Assembly: GCF_002210425.1 (NCBI RefSeq) | Contig: NZ_MWQK01000005.1 | Location: 248,001-312,000, forward strand | Length of the DNA: 64,000 nucleotides | Source of the DNA: Fibrobacter sp. UWB2 | GTDB taxonomy: Bacteria; Fibrobacterota; Fibrobacteria; Fibrobacterales; Fibrobacteraceae | Reading direction: 5' to 3' | Shown: in pieces, positions 24,623 through 33,699 of the stretch | Layout of the letters: each line of letters starts with the position of its first letter | Position numbering within the stretch: position 1 is the stretch's first letter | Translations under genes and position numbers: made by a program | Notes under the pieces: model-generated | Databases searched by the model: none | Told to the model about the DNA's origin: nothing | The model's input: the letters and a program-made list of their open reading frames with translations, nothing else

Positions 24623-25240
24623 ATGAATCTGGTAAAAACAATTGGTCGTATTCTTCCGGTAGCTCTCTCGCTCTCTGTCCTCGTCGCTTGCGGCGACAAG
24701 AAATCTGAAAAGCCCGCTCCGGTCAAGCAGCCGGAACCGGCCAAGGTCGAAGCCCCGGCACCGGAACCAGAACAGCCGGCACCGTTTGACTTCTCCAAGT
24801 TCGCAGCAATCAAGAACAATTCCCAGGTTTTCTTGACCACGAATGCCGAAGTCGAAGCATACCTCAACGACGCATTCGCCAAGGTTGAAAACGGCCAGGC
24901 CACCTCGATCGAATTCCCGAACGTGAGCAGCCTCTTCGAACTCGCTAGCGCAGAACTCAGCAGCGAAGGCCGCGCCGTCATCGCAACAGTCGGTTCCAAG
25001 TTCGCACAGACCAACATCGATGCCGCATCCCTCCTCGTGGAAGGCTACACCTGCGACCTCGGCTCTGTCGCTTACAACGACGAACTTTCTCAGCGCCGTG
25101 CTGAAACCGTCAAGGCTGAATTTTCCAAGTACATTCCGGCTTCCAAGATCACTGCCAAGTGGTATGGCAAGCGCATGTTCAAGAAGTTCAAGTACGGTTC
25201 CAGAGAAGAATACCGCCGCGTGAACGTCCGCATCCAGTAA
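24623..25240 (+). CDS. OmpA-family lipoprotein
   Basis: The 205-residue protein has a lipoprotein signal peptide with the lipobox LVACGDKK at residues 19-26, a Pro/Glu/Ala-rich spacer to about residue 55, and an OmpA-like domain at the C-terminus. The OmpA domain shows 'LVEGYTCDLGS' in the place of the usual 'EGHTDxxGS', followed by 'YNDELSQRRAETVKAEF' and the late 'YRRVNVRI' that matches the NRRVEI element binding peptidoglycan. It probably links the outer membrane to peptidoglycan, as Pal does. A GGAGG site precedes ATG. It has its own promoter region after the pyrC terminator and its own terminator. Confidence 0.88.
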   Translation: MNLVKTIGRILPVALSLSVLVACGDKKSEKPAPVKQPEPAKVEAPAPEPEQPAPFDFSKFAAIKNNSQVFLTTNAEVEAYLNDAFAKVENGQATSIEFPNVSSLFELASAELSSEGRAVIATVGSKFAQTNIDAASLLVEGYTCDLGSVAYNDELSQRRAETVKAEFSKYIPASKITAKWYGKRMFKKFKYGSREEYRRVNVRIQ

Positions 25241-25274
25241 TTCTTCAAGACGAACAAACTTAAACGTTTGAATG

Positions 25275-25299
25275 GCCTCCGCAATCGCGGAGGCTTTTT
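25275..25299 (+). terminator. Rho-independent terminator after the OmpA-like gene
   Basis: A perfect 8-bp stem, GCCTCCGC at 25275-25282 with GCGGAGGC at 25287-25294, has an AATC loop and is followed by five T. Confidence 0.92.
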
Positions 25300-25407
25300 C
25301 GTGTATTCAAGATGTTGATTCAAAATGCCGCTCGCAATATGCCGCGGAGCGCACGCTTGACAAATAGCACCGCAAAGACGATATTAAGGAAAATACACTA
25401 GGTAATT

Positions 25408-26268
25408 ATGCAAAACAGAATTGACTACAAGAAATTAAACATCGAAGTCTACGAAGACACTGCGGAACGGTGCCGCACAAACGCACGATTGCGAGAATCT
25501 ATTGAACGCTCTATACGCGAACAGAAATTCACCGGGGAGCGCGAAAACATCATTGTCAAAAACCGCAAGATTTTCACCGAACGCGCCAACATCATCGTCT
25601 CACAAAAGCGAACACTCGAAGCAGCCAAAGCTTACGCAAACACAAAAGTCGCAGTCCTCAATTTTGCATCCGCATCGCACCCAGGCGGCGGTGTCACAAC
25701 AGGCGCAGGCGCCCAAGAAGAAAGCATCTGCAGATGTTCCACATTGCACCAATGCTTCCTGGCACCGAAAATGGAAAAGCAATTCTACGAACCGCATTGG
25801 CACCAGAAAAATGCGCTCCATGATGACGACTGCATTTACACACCTGGCGTAACGGTCATCAAGACCGACACATCCGCCCCCGAATTGCTAGACGAATCCG
25901 ATTGGTACAACGTAGACGTTATCACCTGTGCTGCTCCAAACTTGCGCAATTTTGAGCGCCAAAAAGGATTGTTAGTTGATAAATACGGCTGCGGTTCTAT
26001 CACCGACAAAGGTCTAAAGCAACTGCACATCAAGAGGCTCCGCCGCATTTTGGATATCGCCATCTCGAATAAAGTCGAAAGCATTATTCTCGGAGCATTC
26101 GGCTGCGGGGCATTCATGAACGATCCAAGAATCGTCGCAGACGCCACCGCCGAAGCCATCAAGGATTACCTGCACGCGTTCAAGAATATCGAATTCGCCG
26201 TATTCTGCCGACCCGGCTTTGAGCAGAACTACAAGGAGTTCAGTAAATTGCGAGAGATAGGGTTATAA
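25408..26268 (+). CDS. TIGR02452-type macrodomain protein (PARG-like ADP-ribose hydrolase)
   Basis: The 286-residue protein has the catalytic block of microbial PARG-type macrodomains: 'NFASASHPGGGVTTGAGAQ' followed at once by EES (about residues 84-107), where the GGG and the paired Glu bind and cleave the ADP-ribose glycosidic bond. The N-terminal helical part and the later 'CAAPNLRNF' and 'LGAFGCGAFMNDP' segments fit the TIGR02452 family. It should remove ADP-ribose from proteins or nucleic acids, or act on free ADP-ribose derivatives. No ADP-ribosyltransferase is nearby. It stands alone after the OmpA-like terminator with a weak AGGTAATT site. The biological target is unknown. Confidence 0.9.
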   Translation: MQNRIDYKKLNIEVYEDTAERCRTNARLRESIERSIREQKFTGERENIIVKNRKIFTERANIIVSQKRTLEAAKAYANTKVAVLNFASASHPGGGVTTGAGAQEESICRCSTLHQCFLAPKMEKQFYEPHWHQKNALHDDDCIYTPGVTVIKTDTSAPELLDESDWYNVDVITCAAPNLRNFERQKGLLVDKYGCGSITDKGLKQLHIKRLRRILDIAISNKVESIILGAFGCGAFMNDPRIVADATAEAIKDYLHAFKNIEFAVFCRPGFEQNYKEFSKLREIGL

Positions 26269-26508
26269 TATTGCAACCACGTTTGTTTCCGCTAATGTTC
26301 AAAGTCGCAACTTGTGACTTTGGACGGTTCGGTAAATTCATCAAAATGATTTCTTACAAACAAGGATATTTGTTTAGAAAGTTTGCCAGTCGCTTCTACG
26401 GAATCCTCAATATGCTTTTTTTCGATATAAAAGCATTTGTACCGAATGTCTAATGAGCGGATGAACGCCATCAAAAACGCTAAGTTCTTTCAAGATTCTC
26501 CCCCCACC

Positions 26509-26531
26509 AAAAAAGCGAGGAACTTCCTCGC
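26509..26531 (-). terminator. Terminator of the beta-barrel/TPR gene
   Basis: On the minus strand GCGAGGAA and TTCCTCGC form an almost loopless stem (26531-26515) followed by TTTTTT. It lies just downstream of the gene ending at 26562. The remaining 240 bases up to 26268 hold no gene that I can support. Confidence 0.8.
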
Positions 26532-26561
26532 CCGTAGATGGACCTGGGTCTTATCGTCGAT

Positions 26562-28727
26562 TCAAAACACAATCTCAGGAGGATCAATCTCTTCTGGTGC
26601 ACAAGCAGCTCCAGAACGGACACATACGAGATAAAAGCCCGCATAATCCAAGACGCGCTTGCGGTTATATTCAAAGTGGTCGCTCTGGGTTGATCTCTGC
26701 ATAAACGACGCGTAATCTTCAATAGCCTGGTGAACCTTGTCGAATGTCGGGCGCAAAGCTTTACGCTTGCTTTCCACACGAGGAGTCGGCAACTGGCGAG
26801 CTAGATCCAAGGCGACAACCTGAACGGAGTCTAATTCACTCTGCATTGCATCGTATGCCTGACGAGCACTATCGCGAGAAGCAACAGACACCATCGGCTT
26901 TTCCGTGCGTTTTTCAGCTTCGCTCAAAGGTTCGATAGCGTTCCGCCAGTCTTCCTTTATGTAGTAGCAGAAGCCAATCACGAGATATGCTTCAGACACG
27001 AGGAATGATTCCGGAAAGTTGTTTATAATCCACTTTGCCACTTTCATAGCGTCATCCAGTTTGCGAGCCTTGAGAAAGCACCATGCAATACCGAGCATAG
27101 CCTCGTCGAACACCGGAGAATCCTTCTGCACCTGGACATACATCTGAGCAGCCGCAACGATGTCTGGCTTTTCTGCAGAGAAGAATAGGTGACCGAGCTT
27201 GACCTTGGCCGCGTCCTGAATATCGCGTTCGGAGTTGTTGGTAACAGGCTGTTCCGTAATAGCGCGGAAACAATTTTCGGCTTCGTCAAACTTGCTCATA
27301 CGGTTGTAAGCGATACCCATGGTATAGCGAGCGTAGAAATAATTGGCGTTACCCGGAAGAATAGAGGCAAGCAGGTCAATGGATTCCTGATAGTAGCCCT
27401 GCTCGAACTTTATCTGGCCTGCAATGTAGTCAGCGTCAGCCTTCGCGTTGCTTTTGCCAAAATTTCGGGCAATGATTTGGTACTTGTCCAAAGCTTCAGT
27501 CCATTTACCATCCTTATAGTCGATATTCATCAACTGGAAGTGGAACTTGGCAAGTTGATCGCTCTGCGGATAACGTTTGATAGCGTCTTCATAGATGGAC
27601 TTCGCAGCCTTGTGCATACGGAGGTTTTCAAAGGACTTTGCCATGTAGAAAGCAGCCTCGTCCGCCAAGCGGAATGATGGGTACTTGGTCTGGATTTTAC
27701 CAAAAGCGTATGCGGCATCCAAGAACCGACGATTCAAATAGAGATTCATAGCTGCATAGTAGTCGTTTTCAGGCTCAATATTCAAGCGACGATAGCGTTC
27801 TTCGCCGATTTTCTCTTCACGGGTATCACCGAAGCGGGTCGTGAGTTTGGCGGCCCACACTAAACCGCGATTTTTCTTGGCCCAAAGGTCATCGTGAGAC
27901 ATTTCGAGGTCGAAAGCGAGATAACGGAAGATGCTCACATCTTTGACGTTCACCGTTGCACCGATGACCGGATTGCCTTCCTTAGTGAAACGGGCTCGAA
28001 CACCGAGGTGAGGCGAAAGATAATAGGTCAGGGAAAAACTCATTTCGAGGTCGCAACCCTCGCCATCTTCGGTCTTGGAGTGGAATACATCGATGAGCGA
28101 AAATTCAGCCTTGAATTCGAGGAGACGGTTAAAACCGCGGTAGAAAAGCGAAAAGTTAAGGTTAGAAGGAATATTGTAAGCATCGGAACGGTCGCCTCCA
28201 ATGTTCTGGAAAGCAACGCCAATGAGCAAGTCCCCGTACTTCGAAGAAGCAAGCGGGTTCCAGCTCAAGCCCACATCTGCACTGACCGTAAGCTGTTTGC
28301 CATCATCGAACTGATTGATGTACAAGAGAGAGAAATCGACACCGAGGGAGAGCAAATGGAAAAGCCTGTAAGCGTAACCGAACTGAGCGGCAATTTCGCC
28401 ATGGGACAGTCCGCCTTCAACAAAAGCCGCGTTTTCGAAAAGGGAGAAACCCAAAGTGTGCCTGTAGTCGATTGGGTATGTCAAGCTGACGTATTCTTGG
28501 CTAGCTTCGCCACCAGTGGTGCTGAAGAATGCAGCGCTGAATTCAAGTTGGTCGGTTTCAGAGATACCAGCGGGGTTCACGAACATCGAGGAGTTACCAC
28601 CAAATTCGGCAAACCAGTCATTCTGCTGATAGGTATTCGGCGCGTAATTGGACTCAGCAAACAAAGAAGTGCTGGCTACAGCAAGTCCGATAGCGGACAC
28701 CTTGATGAAACTAGTACGCAACGTCAT
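26562..28727 (-). CDS. Exported beta-barrel (PorV/PorQ-like) protein fused to TPR repeats
   Basis: The 721-residue product starts at ATG 28727; a TTG 27 bases upstream also opens the frame. A signal peptide (hydrophobic residues 9-22, ending LFAES) precedes a beta-strand-rich region to about residue 300. This region contains 'FAEFGGNSSMFVNPAGISETDQL', which resembles the conserved GNPAG element of PorV/PorQ and FadL-type outer-membrane barrels. From about residue 330 to 620 the sequence is a run of TPR helices ('AAFYMAKSFENLRMHKAAKSIYEDAI', 'YTMGIAYNRMSKFDEAENCF' in part). The fusion suggests an outer-membrane protein with a large periplasmic scaffold. A link to type IX secretion is possible given the sorting-domain-like C-terminus of the M6 protease in this window, but is inferred. 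Confidence 0.8.
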   Translation of the reverse strand: MTLRTSFIKVSAIGLAVASTSLFAESNYAPNTYQQNDWFAEFGGNSSMFVNPAGISETDQLEFSAAFFSTTGGEASQEYVSLTYPIDYRHTLGFSLFENAAFVEGGLSHGEIAAQFGYAYRLFHLLSLGVDFSLLYINQFDDGKQLTVSADVGLSWNPLASSKYGDLLIGVAFQNIGGDRSDAYNIPSNLNFSLFYRGFNRLLEFKAEFSLIDVFHSKTEDGEGCDLEMSFSLTYYLSPHLGVRARFTKEGNPVIGATVNVKDVSIFRYLAFDLEMSHDDLWAKKNRGLVWAAKLTTRFGDTREEKIGEERYRRLNIEPENDYYAAMNLYLNRRFLDAAYAFGKIQTKYPSFRLADEAAFYMAKSFENLRMHKAAKSIYEDAIKRYPQSDQLAKFHFQLMNIDYKDGKWTEALDKYQIIARNFGKSNAKADADYIAGQIKFEQGYYQESIDLLASILPGNANYFYARYTMGIAYNRMSKFDEAENCFRAITEQPVTNNSERDIQDAAKVKLGHLFFSAEKPDIVAAAQMYVQVQKDSPVFDEAMLGIAWCFLKARKLDDAMKVAKWIINNFPESFLVSEAYLVIGFCYYIKEDWRNAIEPLSEAEKRTEKPMVSVASRDSARQAYDAMQSELDSVQVVALDLARQLPTPRVESKRKALRPTFDKVHQAIEDYASFMQRSTQSDHFEYNRKRVLDYAGFYLVCVRSGAACAPEEIDPPEIVF

Positions 28728-28906
28728 TTTATCTACGCTTGAAAAACTCTTCAAAAAGCAGCTTCTTCAATATACTTCATTTTGAGAGGGATTTACAAGC
28801 GATGGGGCTTTTCCCACAAAAAAACTCAAAAATTTTTATATCAATACTCCTTTTATCCATAGATATACTTTCCCTACGCGACAATTAACGACGCATATTG
28901 CAAACA

Positions 28907-29298
28907 TCAAACAACCCGCACAAGAGGCGGTTCAAAAGAAAGCGGAGCTTCGTGCGAAACAACGATGTCGACCGTTTCGGGGAGACCTTCGGTAATATGC
29001 GATGGTCCTGCAAAAAGTGAAGGCGTTCAAAATTATGCAAGCCATCGAAAAACAATGGATCGTCGTGATTGCCACGAATCGTGTGTATGCAAATATCATT
29101 TTTCTCAAGAGTAGCATGCACCTTGCCATAGGCGACATTCATCGAATTTGGACGACCGAAACCAGCGCCAAAATCACCGACAACCAGGATATCGGCACAC
29201 GATATCCCACGATTTATCGTATTCCGGACAAGCGCAGATAATTCATCGTGAATATCCCCACAAATCCAAAGTTGTCGTTCACTACCCTTCAATTCCAA
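28907..29298 (-). pseudogene. Decayed calcineurin-like metallophosphoesterase
   Basis: The minus strand from 29298 encodes a clear metallophosphoesterase N-terminus: 'WICGDIHDE' (first metal motif GDxH), 'ILVVGDFGAG' (GDxxD position) and 'IRGNHDDP' (GNHD). After 'LHFLQDH' near 29000 the frame loses homology, but the neighbouring frame from 28996 reads 'ITEGLPETVDIVVSHEAPLSF' (in part), the later 'DIVVSH' metal motif of the same family, and then stops at 28907. The segment that should lie between these blocks and the C-terminus are both missing. So the gene is both internally deleted or frameshifted and truncated. The only available start is a TTG overlapping the end of the upstream gene, which suggests it was once translated together with the operon. 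Confidence 0.75.
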
Positions 29299-30445
29299 GT
29301 TCTTCCATAATTTTCTTGGTTATCTGCGAGACCATATACTTGCCCATATGGCTATGCCCTTCCCAAGAATCTAGACAAAGTTGTATCGTTCTTTTTAAAT
29401 CACCATCGTCCTTAAAATGCAATGGCATACTCAACGGACTAGATGCGTGCTGCATAATTTCGGAGAGAGGAATGTTATCCACAAAATGGCCGACGGGTTC
29501 TCGCGGCGAACCATCAACGTTGACACGCTCCCTGAAAGCGTTCTTTGAAGACGCATCCTTGACGATAATAGACTTTTGGTTGAACGCTTTGGCGAGTTTC
29601 TGGACATTCTTGAAAAAATCCGGATTGCCGCACATATTGATAAAGACATAGCAATCATCGCCTATCGCAATGGTATAACGCAACTTGAGAGCGATAGCAT
29701 AGAGCTTGCGGTCCCAATCACGTCGGTACATCAGCGGGACAAAGCCGACATTTTTGCATTCTTCGCAATCTGCATACGTACGAATTTTGCTATAGACACC
29801 ATCGTTTATATTTTCAATACGGCCTGGGAATTTGCGAACCACCGCACATTCATATTGTTCGAAATAATTTGAGATTTTATCTACAACAGAATCATCAATA
29901 ACGACAGGCACCTGTTTCTGCGGAGGTTCCTGAACGCAAATCAAATAATGCTTACGCTGATTCAAGTCGTTAACCAACAATTCCTTTTCATGACCTTTAT
30001 CGTGCAAATCGTCAAGAATGCATTTTGCCAAAGCAAGAAGTTCTCTTGACGAAAGTCCGCTTATTTCAAATGTTGCAGAATGGCTATCGTATATTTCGCC
30101 TGATTCTCTGTTAAGCAAATGTCCCTTGAATATACTATCGTTGCTAAAATCGTTGTAATCCAAAAAGACATTATCTCGTTTCTTACCGAAAAGTCGAGCC
30201 CAGAAACAGCGATGAAAAATCTGCGTTCGACAAGACTTCAATAAACTCGATACCCCGTGCAATCCTGGCTTGGTCTGCAAATCAGCGGGGCAGACAATCA
30301 CTCCGCCAAGGAATCCACGCTGTTGCATTCTGTCTTTTGGGTGAATGATTTCGTCAAATTCGTAGGCTTCAGCTGCGCCTATTGCCTTGATTTCTTTGAC
30401 GACGAACTTTATCGGTCTTAAATCAATTTCTTGTTTGTATCTCAT
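29282..30445 (-). CDS. Unknown protein of the MoxR-VWA operon
   Basis: The 387-residue protein has no signal peptide or membrane segment and no motif that I recognise. The N-terminal half contains 'GGVIVCPADLQTKPGLHGVSSLL' like and Cys-containing segments; a CxxC ('CEECKN') lies near residue 232. The C-terminal half has hydrophobic strands ('YTIAIGDDCYVFINMCG') and a basic patch ('KNAFRERVNVDGSPREP'). It begins 10 bases after the VWA gene with an AGGAGG site, so it belongs to the same transcript. Conservation of such a protein beside MoxR/VWA pairs would suggest a substrate or adaptor role, but that is speculation. The metallophosphoesterase remnant overlaps its 3' end. Confidence 0.7.
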   Translation of the reverse strand: MRYKQEIDLRPIKFVVKEIKAIGAAEAYEFDEIIHPKDRMQQRGFLGGVIVCPADLQTKPGLHGVSSLLKSCRTQIFHRCFWARLFGKKRDNVFLDYNDFSNDSIFKGHLLNRESGEIYDSHSATFEISGLSSRELLALAKCILDDLHDKGHEKELLVNDLNQRKHYLICVQEPPQKQVPVVIDDSVVDKISNYFEQYECAVVRKFPGRIENINDGVYSKIRTYADCEECKNVGFVPLMYRRDWDRKLYAIALKLRYTIAIGDDCYVFINMCGNPDFFKNVQKLAKAFNQKSIIVKDASSKNAFRERVNVDGSPREPVGHFVDNIPLSEIMQHASSPLSMPLHFKDDGDLKRTIQLCLDSWEGHSHMGKYMVSQITKKIMEELGIEG

Positions 30446-30454
30446 ATTGCCTCC

Positions 30455-31741
30455 TTATTCGCTTTTAGGAATGTATGTAACCCGGTTGCGTTTTAGCTTT
30501 TTAATCCACTTGGCGTGTTCATCGTAGTTTGATTTTCCACAGAGCACCCAAAGCACGTCAATGGGGCGTTTGGTGTTGAATTTAGGCGGCGGGGCGCACC
30601 CATCGCTAAAGTAGATGAGCCCGTCATATTCGGGATGTGCGCAATAATAATCGGTGGCGGGCTGAAAACTTGTTCCACCGCGACCCATGATTTTTACGGA
30701 CTTACGAGCCTTTTTTAACGGTTCGGGTTCGCCTTGAATTTTGGAATCAAACTGCAAAACATCTAGTTTTTCGACACCATATTTAAAGAGCCGATTAATC
30801 ACCGAAAAGAAAAATTGCAAGTTCTTATCCGTAACGGATCCGCTCACGTCAACGGCAATGAGCAAGTTCGTTGAAAGTTCGTAACGGCTACCCATGGCGT
30901 CAAAGCCGAAACGCCGATTAGGGCGCATGCGAGTAAGGCGACGCTTGCTAGAAATCACCGACGTCTTGAACAGGCTCAGCATTTTGCGATAATCCATATC
31001 GACTTTCTTACTCGCCTTGATAACGCCTTGCAACTTTTTAGAAATTGAGCCCCAATTGTTGCTGGCTTCAGCAACTTCAATAAAGCCGTTTATGTCGCAG
31101 CAGGCCGATTCGTTTTCTTCCCAAAGCTCCGAAATTTGCGCATCTAGTTTTTCTTGCACATCCGCGTCGTTTTTTTTCTGATTGTCGCTATTCCCTTGCG
31201 TGGCACAAGAAGCGCCGCTGTTCGCGCACGTTTCTCCAAATTCGCTCGATTCGCAAGATTCACCTTCGCCCTGCGCTGCCTCGCTGACATCGTTCGGAAT
31301 CCCGCGGCCATCCGATGGAGCAAAAGGCATAACTGTATCCTTGAGCAAACTGTAATACTCTTCAAAGCACAAAGCACTAGGTAAATTCATTTCTGCGCCG
31401 CTCATCTGTTTTTTGACAACTGGCGGAACTTCATAGACATCGTTGATTGTGACGTTGCTCGCCCGCGTAAGTATCGATTTCATTGCAAACGGAGGTTGTC
31501 GCTGATACGGGTGTTTGAGTAAAATGCGAAACATTTCGACTTTCAAAAATTCCGCCAGCACTATATCTGTAACGTTATCCAAAAGTTTCGGAGCAAATTC
31601 GATCGTTCTATTTCCGGTTCGCATCGCCACAACAAGCGAATCATTCTCGTAAAATTCATGGCTACAGTACACCGCAAATAAAAGTGGCTCTGTCAAGAAC
31701 CACCGTTCACCAATTTTCTTTATTCTATCCAGTACAGTCAT
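30455..31741 (-). CDS. VWA-domain protein (DUF2201-like) partnered with a MoxR ATPase
   Basis: The 428-residue protein has an N-terminal DUF2201-like alpha domain ('LAEFLKVEMFRILLKHPYQR'), which in related putative metallopeptidases would carry an HExxH but here lacks it. A middle low-complexity region (about residues 150-200) is followed by a C-terminal von Willebrand A domain. Its MIDAS motif is intact: 'AVDVSGSVTDK' near residue 285, then a 'GRGGTSF' threonine and 'YFSDG'. Such proteins are clients or partners of MoxR ATPases in metal-dependent assembly or activation of protein complexes, and no transmembrane segment is present, so it is cytosolic. The MoxR gene lies 33 bases upstream on the same strand. 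Confidence 0.85.
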   Translation of the reverse strand: MTVLDRIKKIGERWFLTEPLLFAVYCSHEFYENDSLVVAMRTGNRTIEFAPKLLDNVTDIVLAEFLKVEMFRILLKHPYQRQPPFAMKSILTRASNVTINDVYEVPPVVKKQMSGAEMNLPSALCFEEYYSLLKDTVMPFAPSDGRGIPNDVSEAAQGEGESCESSEFGETCANSGASCATQGNSDNQKKNDADVQEKLDAQISELWEENESACCDINGFIEVAEASNNWGSISKKLQGVIKASKKVDMDYRKMLSLFKTSVISSKRRLTRMRPNRRFGFDAMGSRYELSTNLLIAVDVSGSVTDKNLQFFFSVINRLFKYGVEKLDVLQFDSKIQGEPEPLKKARKSVKIMGRGGTSFQPATDYYCAHPEYDGLIYFSDGCAPPPKFNTKRPIDVLWVLCGKSNYDEHAKWIKKLKRNRVTYIPKSE

Positions 31742-31774
31742 AGATTTAAATTACCTGTTCGGCGCATTTCTGCC

Positions 31775-32845
31775 TTAAATCGACTTGATAAATTCTGTAA
31801 TTTTCTTATAAAGTTTTTGGCAATGCATAATGGCGAACGTCATCGTTGACGGGTACAGCGAAGACGAATACAAGTTTGCGAAATGTGCCTGCGCCTCGCG
31901 GAATTTTTCGACCGAAAGAAACTCAAAATAAGCGGCAAAATTCGTAGCCACCATTTCAGTATCTTTCTCGTCGTAGTTTTTCGTTTCGATAAAACGGAAG
32001 AGCGATTCGTTAACGGCAGCAAGTTCCGGCGTAGAACATTTTTTAAGTGCAGTCTTTTGCTTCGCGAAATCACCAAGCAAAATTTCTTTTGCGCTAGGTA
32101 AGCGTTTCTGGTTGATTGTCGCAAAGAACTTTGTTGCGGCAGGCATACCGATGATTCCCGCAATAATCGTTTTCAAAAGCGAAGAGACCTCGTTCGTCTG
32201 CAAAATCTTCGAGACACGTTCCCACCCACGACGGTCAGGAGATTTTTCAAGTCCTTGATCTTCGCGAGTAAACGCAGCACCATCGAGCATTTCTGGATTT
32301 TCAGAAATGAAATCAATCACGCGGCTGTCCAAGCCCGCCTTCGATGCCCACAACAGCCATTCTTGCGCAGTGGGCCTAAATTCGTAAATGTTAAAACGGC
32401 TCACAAGTGCCGGATCCAAATCCGTCAACTGGTATTCTTCGCCATCATTCACCGCGCTAATCACACGCGAGCCCTCAGGCAATTTGCGCCCCGCAAGCGT
32501 GCGGGTCAGCGTCAAGTCCATGATGGTCTGCAACACTTCCGGGCGAGCGCGATTCAGCTCATCCAAAAACAACACCACCGGCTTGCCATCCGTCGGGAAC
32601 CAATACGGCGGCATAAACAAAGTCTTACCCGTTGCCTCGTCAAGTCGCGGGAGGCCAATCAAATCGCCCGGATCACTCATCTGCCCCAAGAACAGAATCA
32701 CCACGCGCTCGCCACGCGATGTAAAGAACTTCTCCAGGATTTGCGACTTGCCAATTCCGTGCTTGCCCGTGAGCATTATATTTTGCGATGCGGGAGTTGC
32801 CTCCAGCAAGCTTTCCAATTCTCGTACATTTATACGTACAGACAT
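31775..32845 (-). CDS. MoxR-type AAA+ ATPase
   Basis: The 356-residue ATPase has Walker A 'GKHGIGKS' at residues 27-34, Walker B 'VLFLDELNR' at about 91-99, and the MoxR-specific 'PEVLQTIMDLTLTRTLAG' insert and sensor region 'VISAVNDGEEYQLTDLDPALVSRF'. MoxR enzymes are chaperone-like ATPases that work with a VWA protein, here the next gene. The gene starts eight bases after the unknown coiled-coil gene and an AGGTTTG-type site is present. The C-terminal 120 residues are helical. The set with a WYL regulator gives a dedicated, regulated module. Confidence 0.92.
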   Translation of the reverse strand: MSVRINVRELESLLEATPASQNIMLTGKHGIGKSQILEKFFTSRGERVVILFLGQMSDPGDLIGLPRLDEATGKTLFMPPYWFPTDGKPVVLFLDELNRARPEVLQTIMDLTLTRTLAGRKLPEGSRVISAVNDGEEYQLTDLDPALVSRFNIYEFRPTAQEWLLWASKAGLDSRVIDFISENPEMLDGAAFTREDQGLEKSPDRRGWERVSKILQTNEVSSLLKTIIAGIIGMPAATKFFATINQKRLPSAKEILLGDFAKQKTALKKCSTPELAAVNESLFRFIETKNYDEKDTEMVATNFAAYFEFLSVEKFREAQAHFANLYSSSLYPSTMTFAIMHCQKLYKKITEFIKSI

Positions 32846-32853
32846 ACAAACCT

Positions 32854-33606
32854 CTACAGTTTTAAAATTCCCTTTGTCATTGAGATATCCACCGGAAACG
32901 GAAGCGTTTCAAGCAGGCTTTCAACGCTTTTAATCACCTCGGGTATTGCAGGAATTCTTTTGGTAAAATTTTTATCGTTCAGCGAAATTTCAACCATTCG
33001 CTTTTCGCCCAATTCAATCTGGAGCAAAAAAAATTTACCCCTATCCGCCAAATTCCATTCGTAACCCAATTGTGACATCATCTGCGCAACGCACGTTTTC
33101 AGGCTTAATCTTGATATTTCCTTAAGCTTTGCTTTCTTCTCAAATTCAACTTTTTCGTTTTCAAGTGCCGCAAGATGCGCAGGGAAATTATCGATAAATT
33201 CCTTTATATTCGTCATGGTCTGCGACAAGTCGCAAGTATCAACCCGATGAGAAAAGGAGTCGATTCCATCGGTTTTAAAATGCACATAATACAACGAATC
33301 CGCCGAAACGAATTCAATAGACGAATTTGCCGCACTCAGCTCAGCAACGACCCTGATGCCACATATTTTATCGCCCTGCTGGAACATATCCCGCTGGAGC
33401 GCATCACCTTGACTTTTGCCCGACCTCACTACATTGCACTTGCATCCTGGATAGCAACTTTTCATCACATTGTACGCACAAAGGACCTCCCCTTCGGAAG
33501 GGGCGCACCCACGCTCTCCAGGAACAAGAAGCCCGCAAACCAGCTTTTCCCAATACTTGCGGGCAACCGGTTCAAAGCATTCCTTTTTAAAAATCCTACT
33601 AATCAT
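32854..33606 (-). CDS. Unknown Cys-containing protein, first gene of the MoxR-VWA operon
   Basis: Using ATG 33606 the product has about 250 residues. I do not recognise a domain. The N-terminal third contains several cysteines ('GERGCAPSEGEVLCAYN' and 'SCYPGCKCNVV'), possibly a metal site. The middle has a charged helical stretch around 'ENEKVEFEKKAKLKEISR' that may form a coiled coil. The C-terminal part is beta-rich ('FFLLQIELGEKRMVEISL'). No signal peptide or membrane segment is apparent. The frame is open 72 bases further upstream, but a GGGTAATG site lies ahead of 33606. It is followed after eight bases by the MoxR ATPase gene. Confidence 0.7.
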   Translation of the reverse strand: MISRIFKKECFEPVARKYWEKLVCGLLVPGERGCAPSEGEVLCAYNVMKSCYPGCKCNVVRSGKSQGDALQRDMFQQGDKICGIRVVAELSAANSSIEFVSADSLYYVHFKTDGIDSFSHRVDTCDLSQTMTNIKEFIDNFPAHLAALENEKVEFEKKAKLKEISRLSLKTCVAQMMSQLGYEWNLADRGKFFLLQIELGEKRMVEISLNDKNFTKRIPAIPEVIKSVESLLETLPFPVDISMTKGILKL

Positions 33607-33667
33607 ATCATTACCCACGCATAATATAGAACCCGCATACGTCAAATATCGACGCATAGGAAACAAA

Positions 33668-33699
33668 ATTATGCACATATATCAATATATGCATAATTA
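33668..33699. promoter_or_regulatory. Inverted repeat in the promoter region of the MoxR-VWA operon
   Basis: AATTATGCA at 33668-33676 is repeated inverted as TGCATAATT at 33691-33699. It lies about 60 bases upstream of the first gene of the operon and 86 bases from the end of the WYL gene. A second palindrome, TTAAACCGGTTAAA, is at 33767-33780. Either could be the operator of the adjacent WYL regulator, which is inference. Confidence 0.5.

Noticed and set aside
26271-26474. Two 60-codon open frames, one on each strand, after the macrodomain gene
   Set aside because: Neither shows a ribosome-binding site, a domain or convincing codon usage, and they overlap each other.
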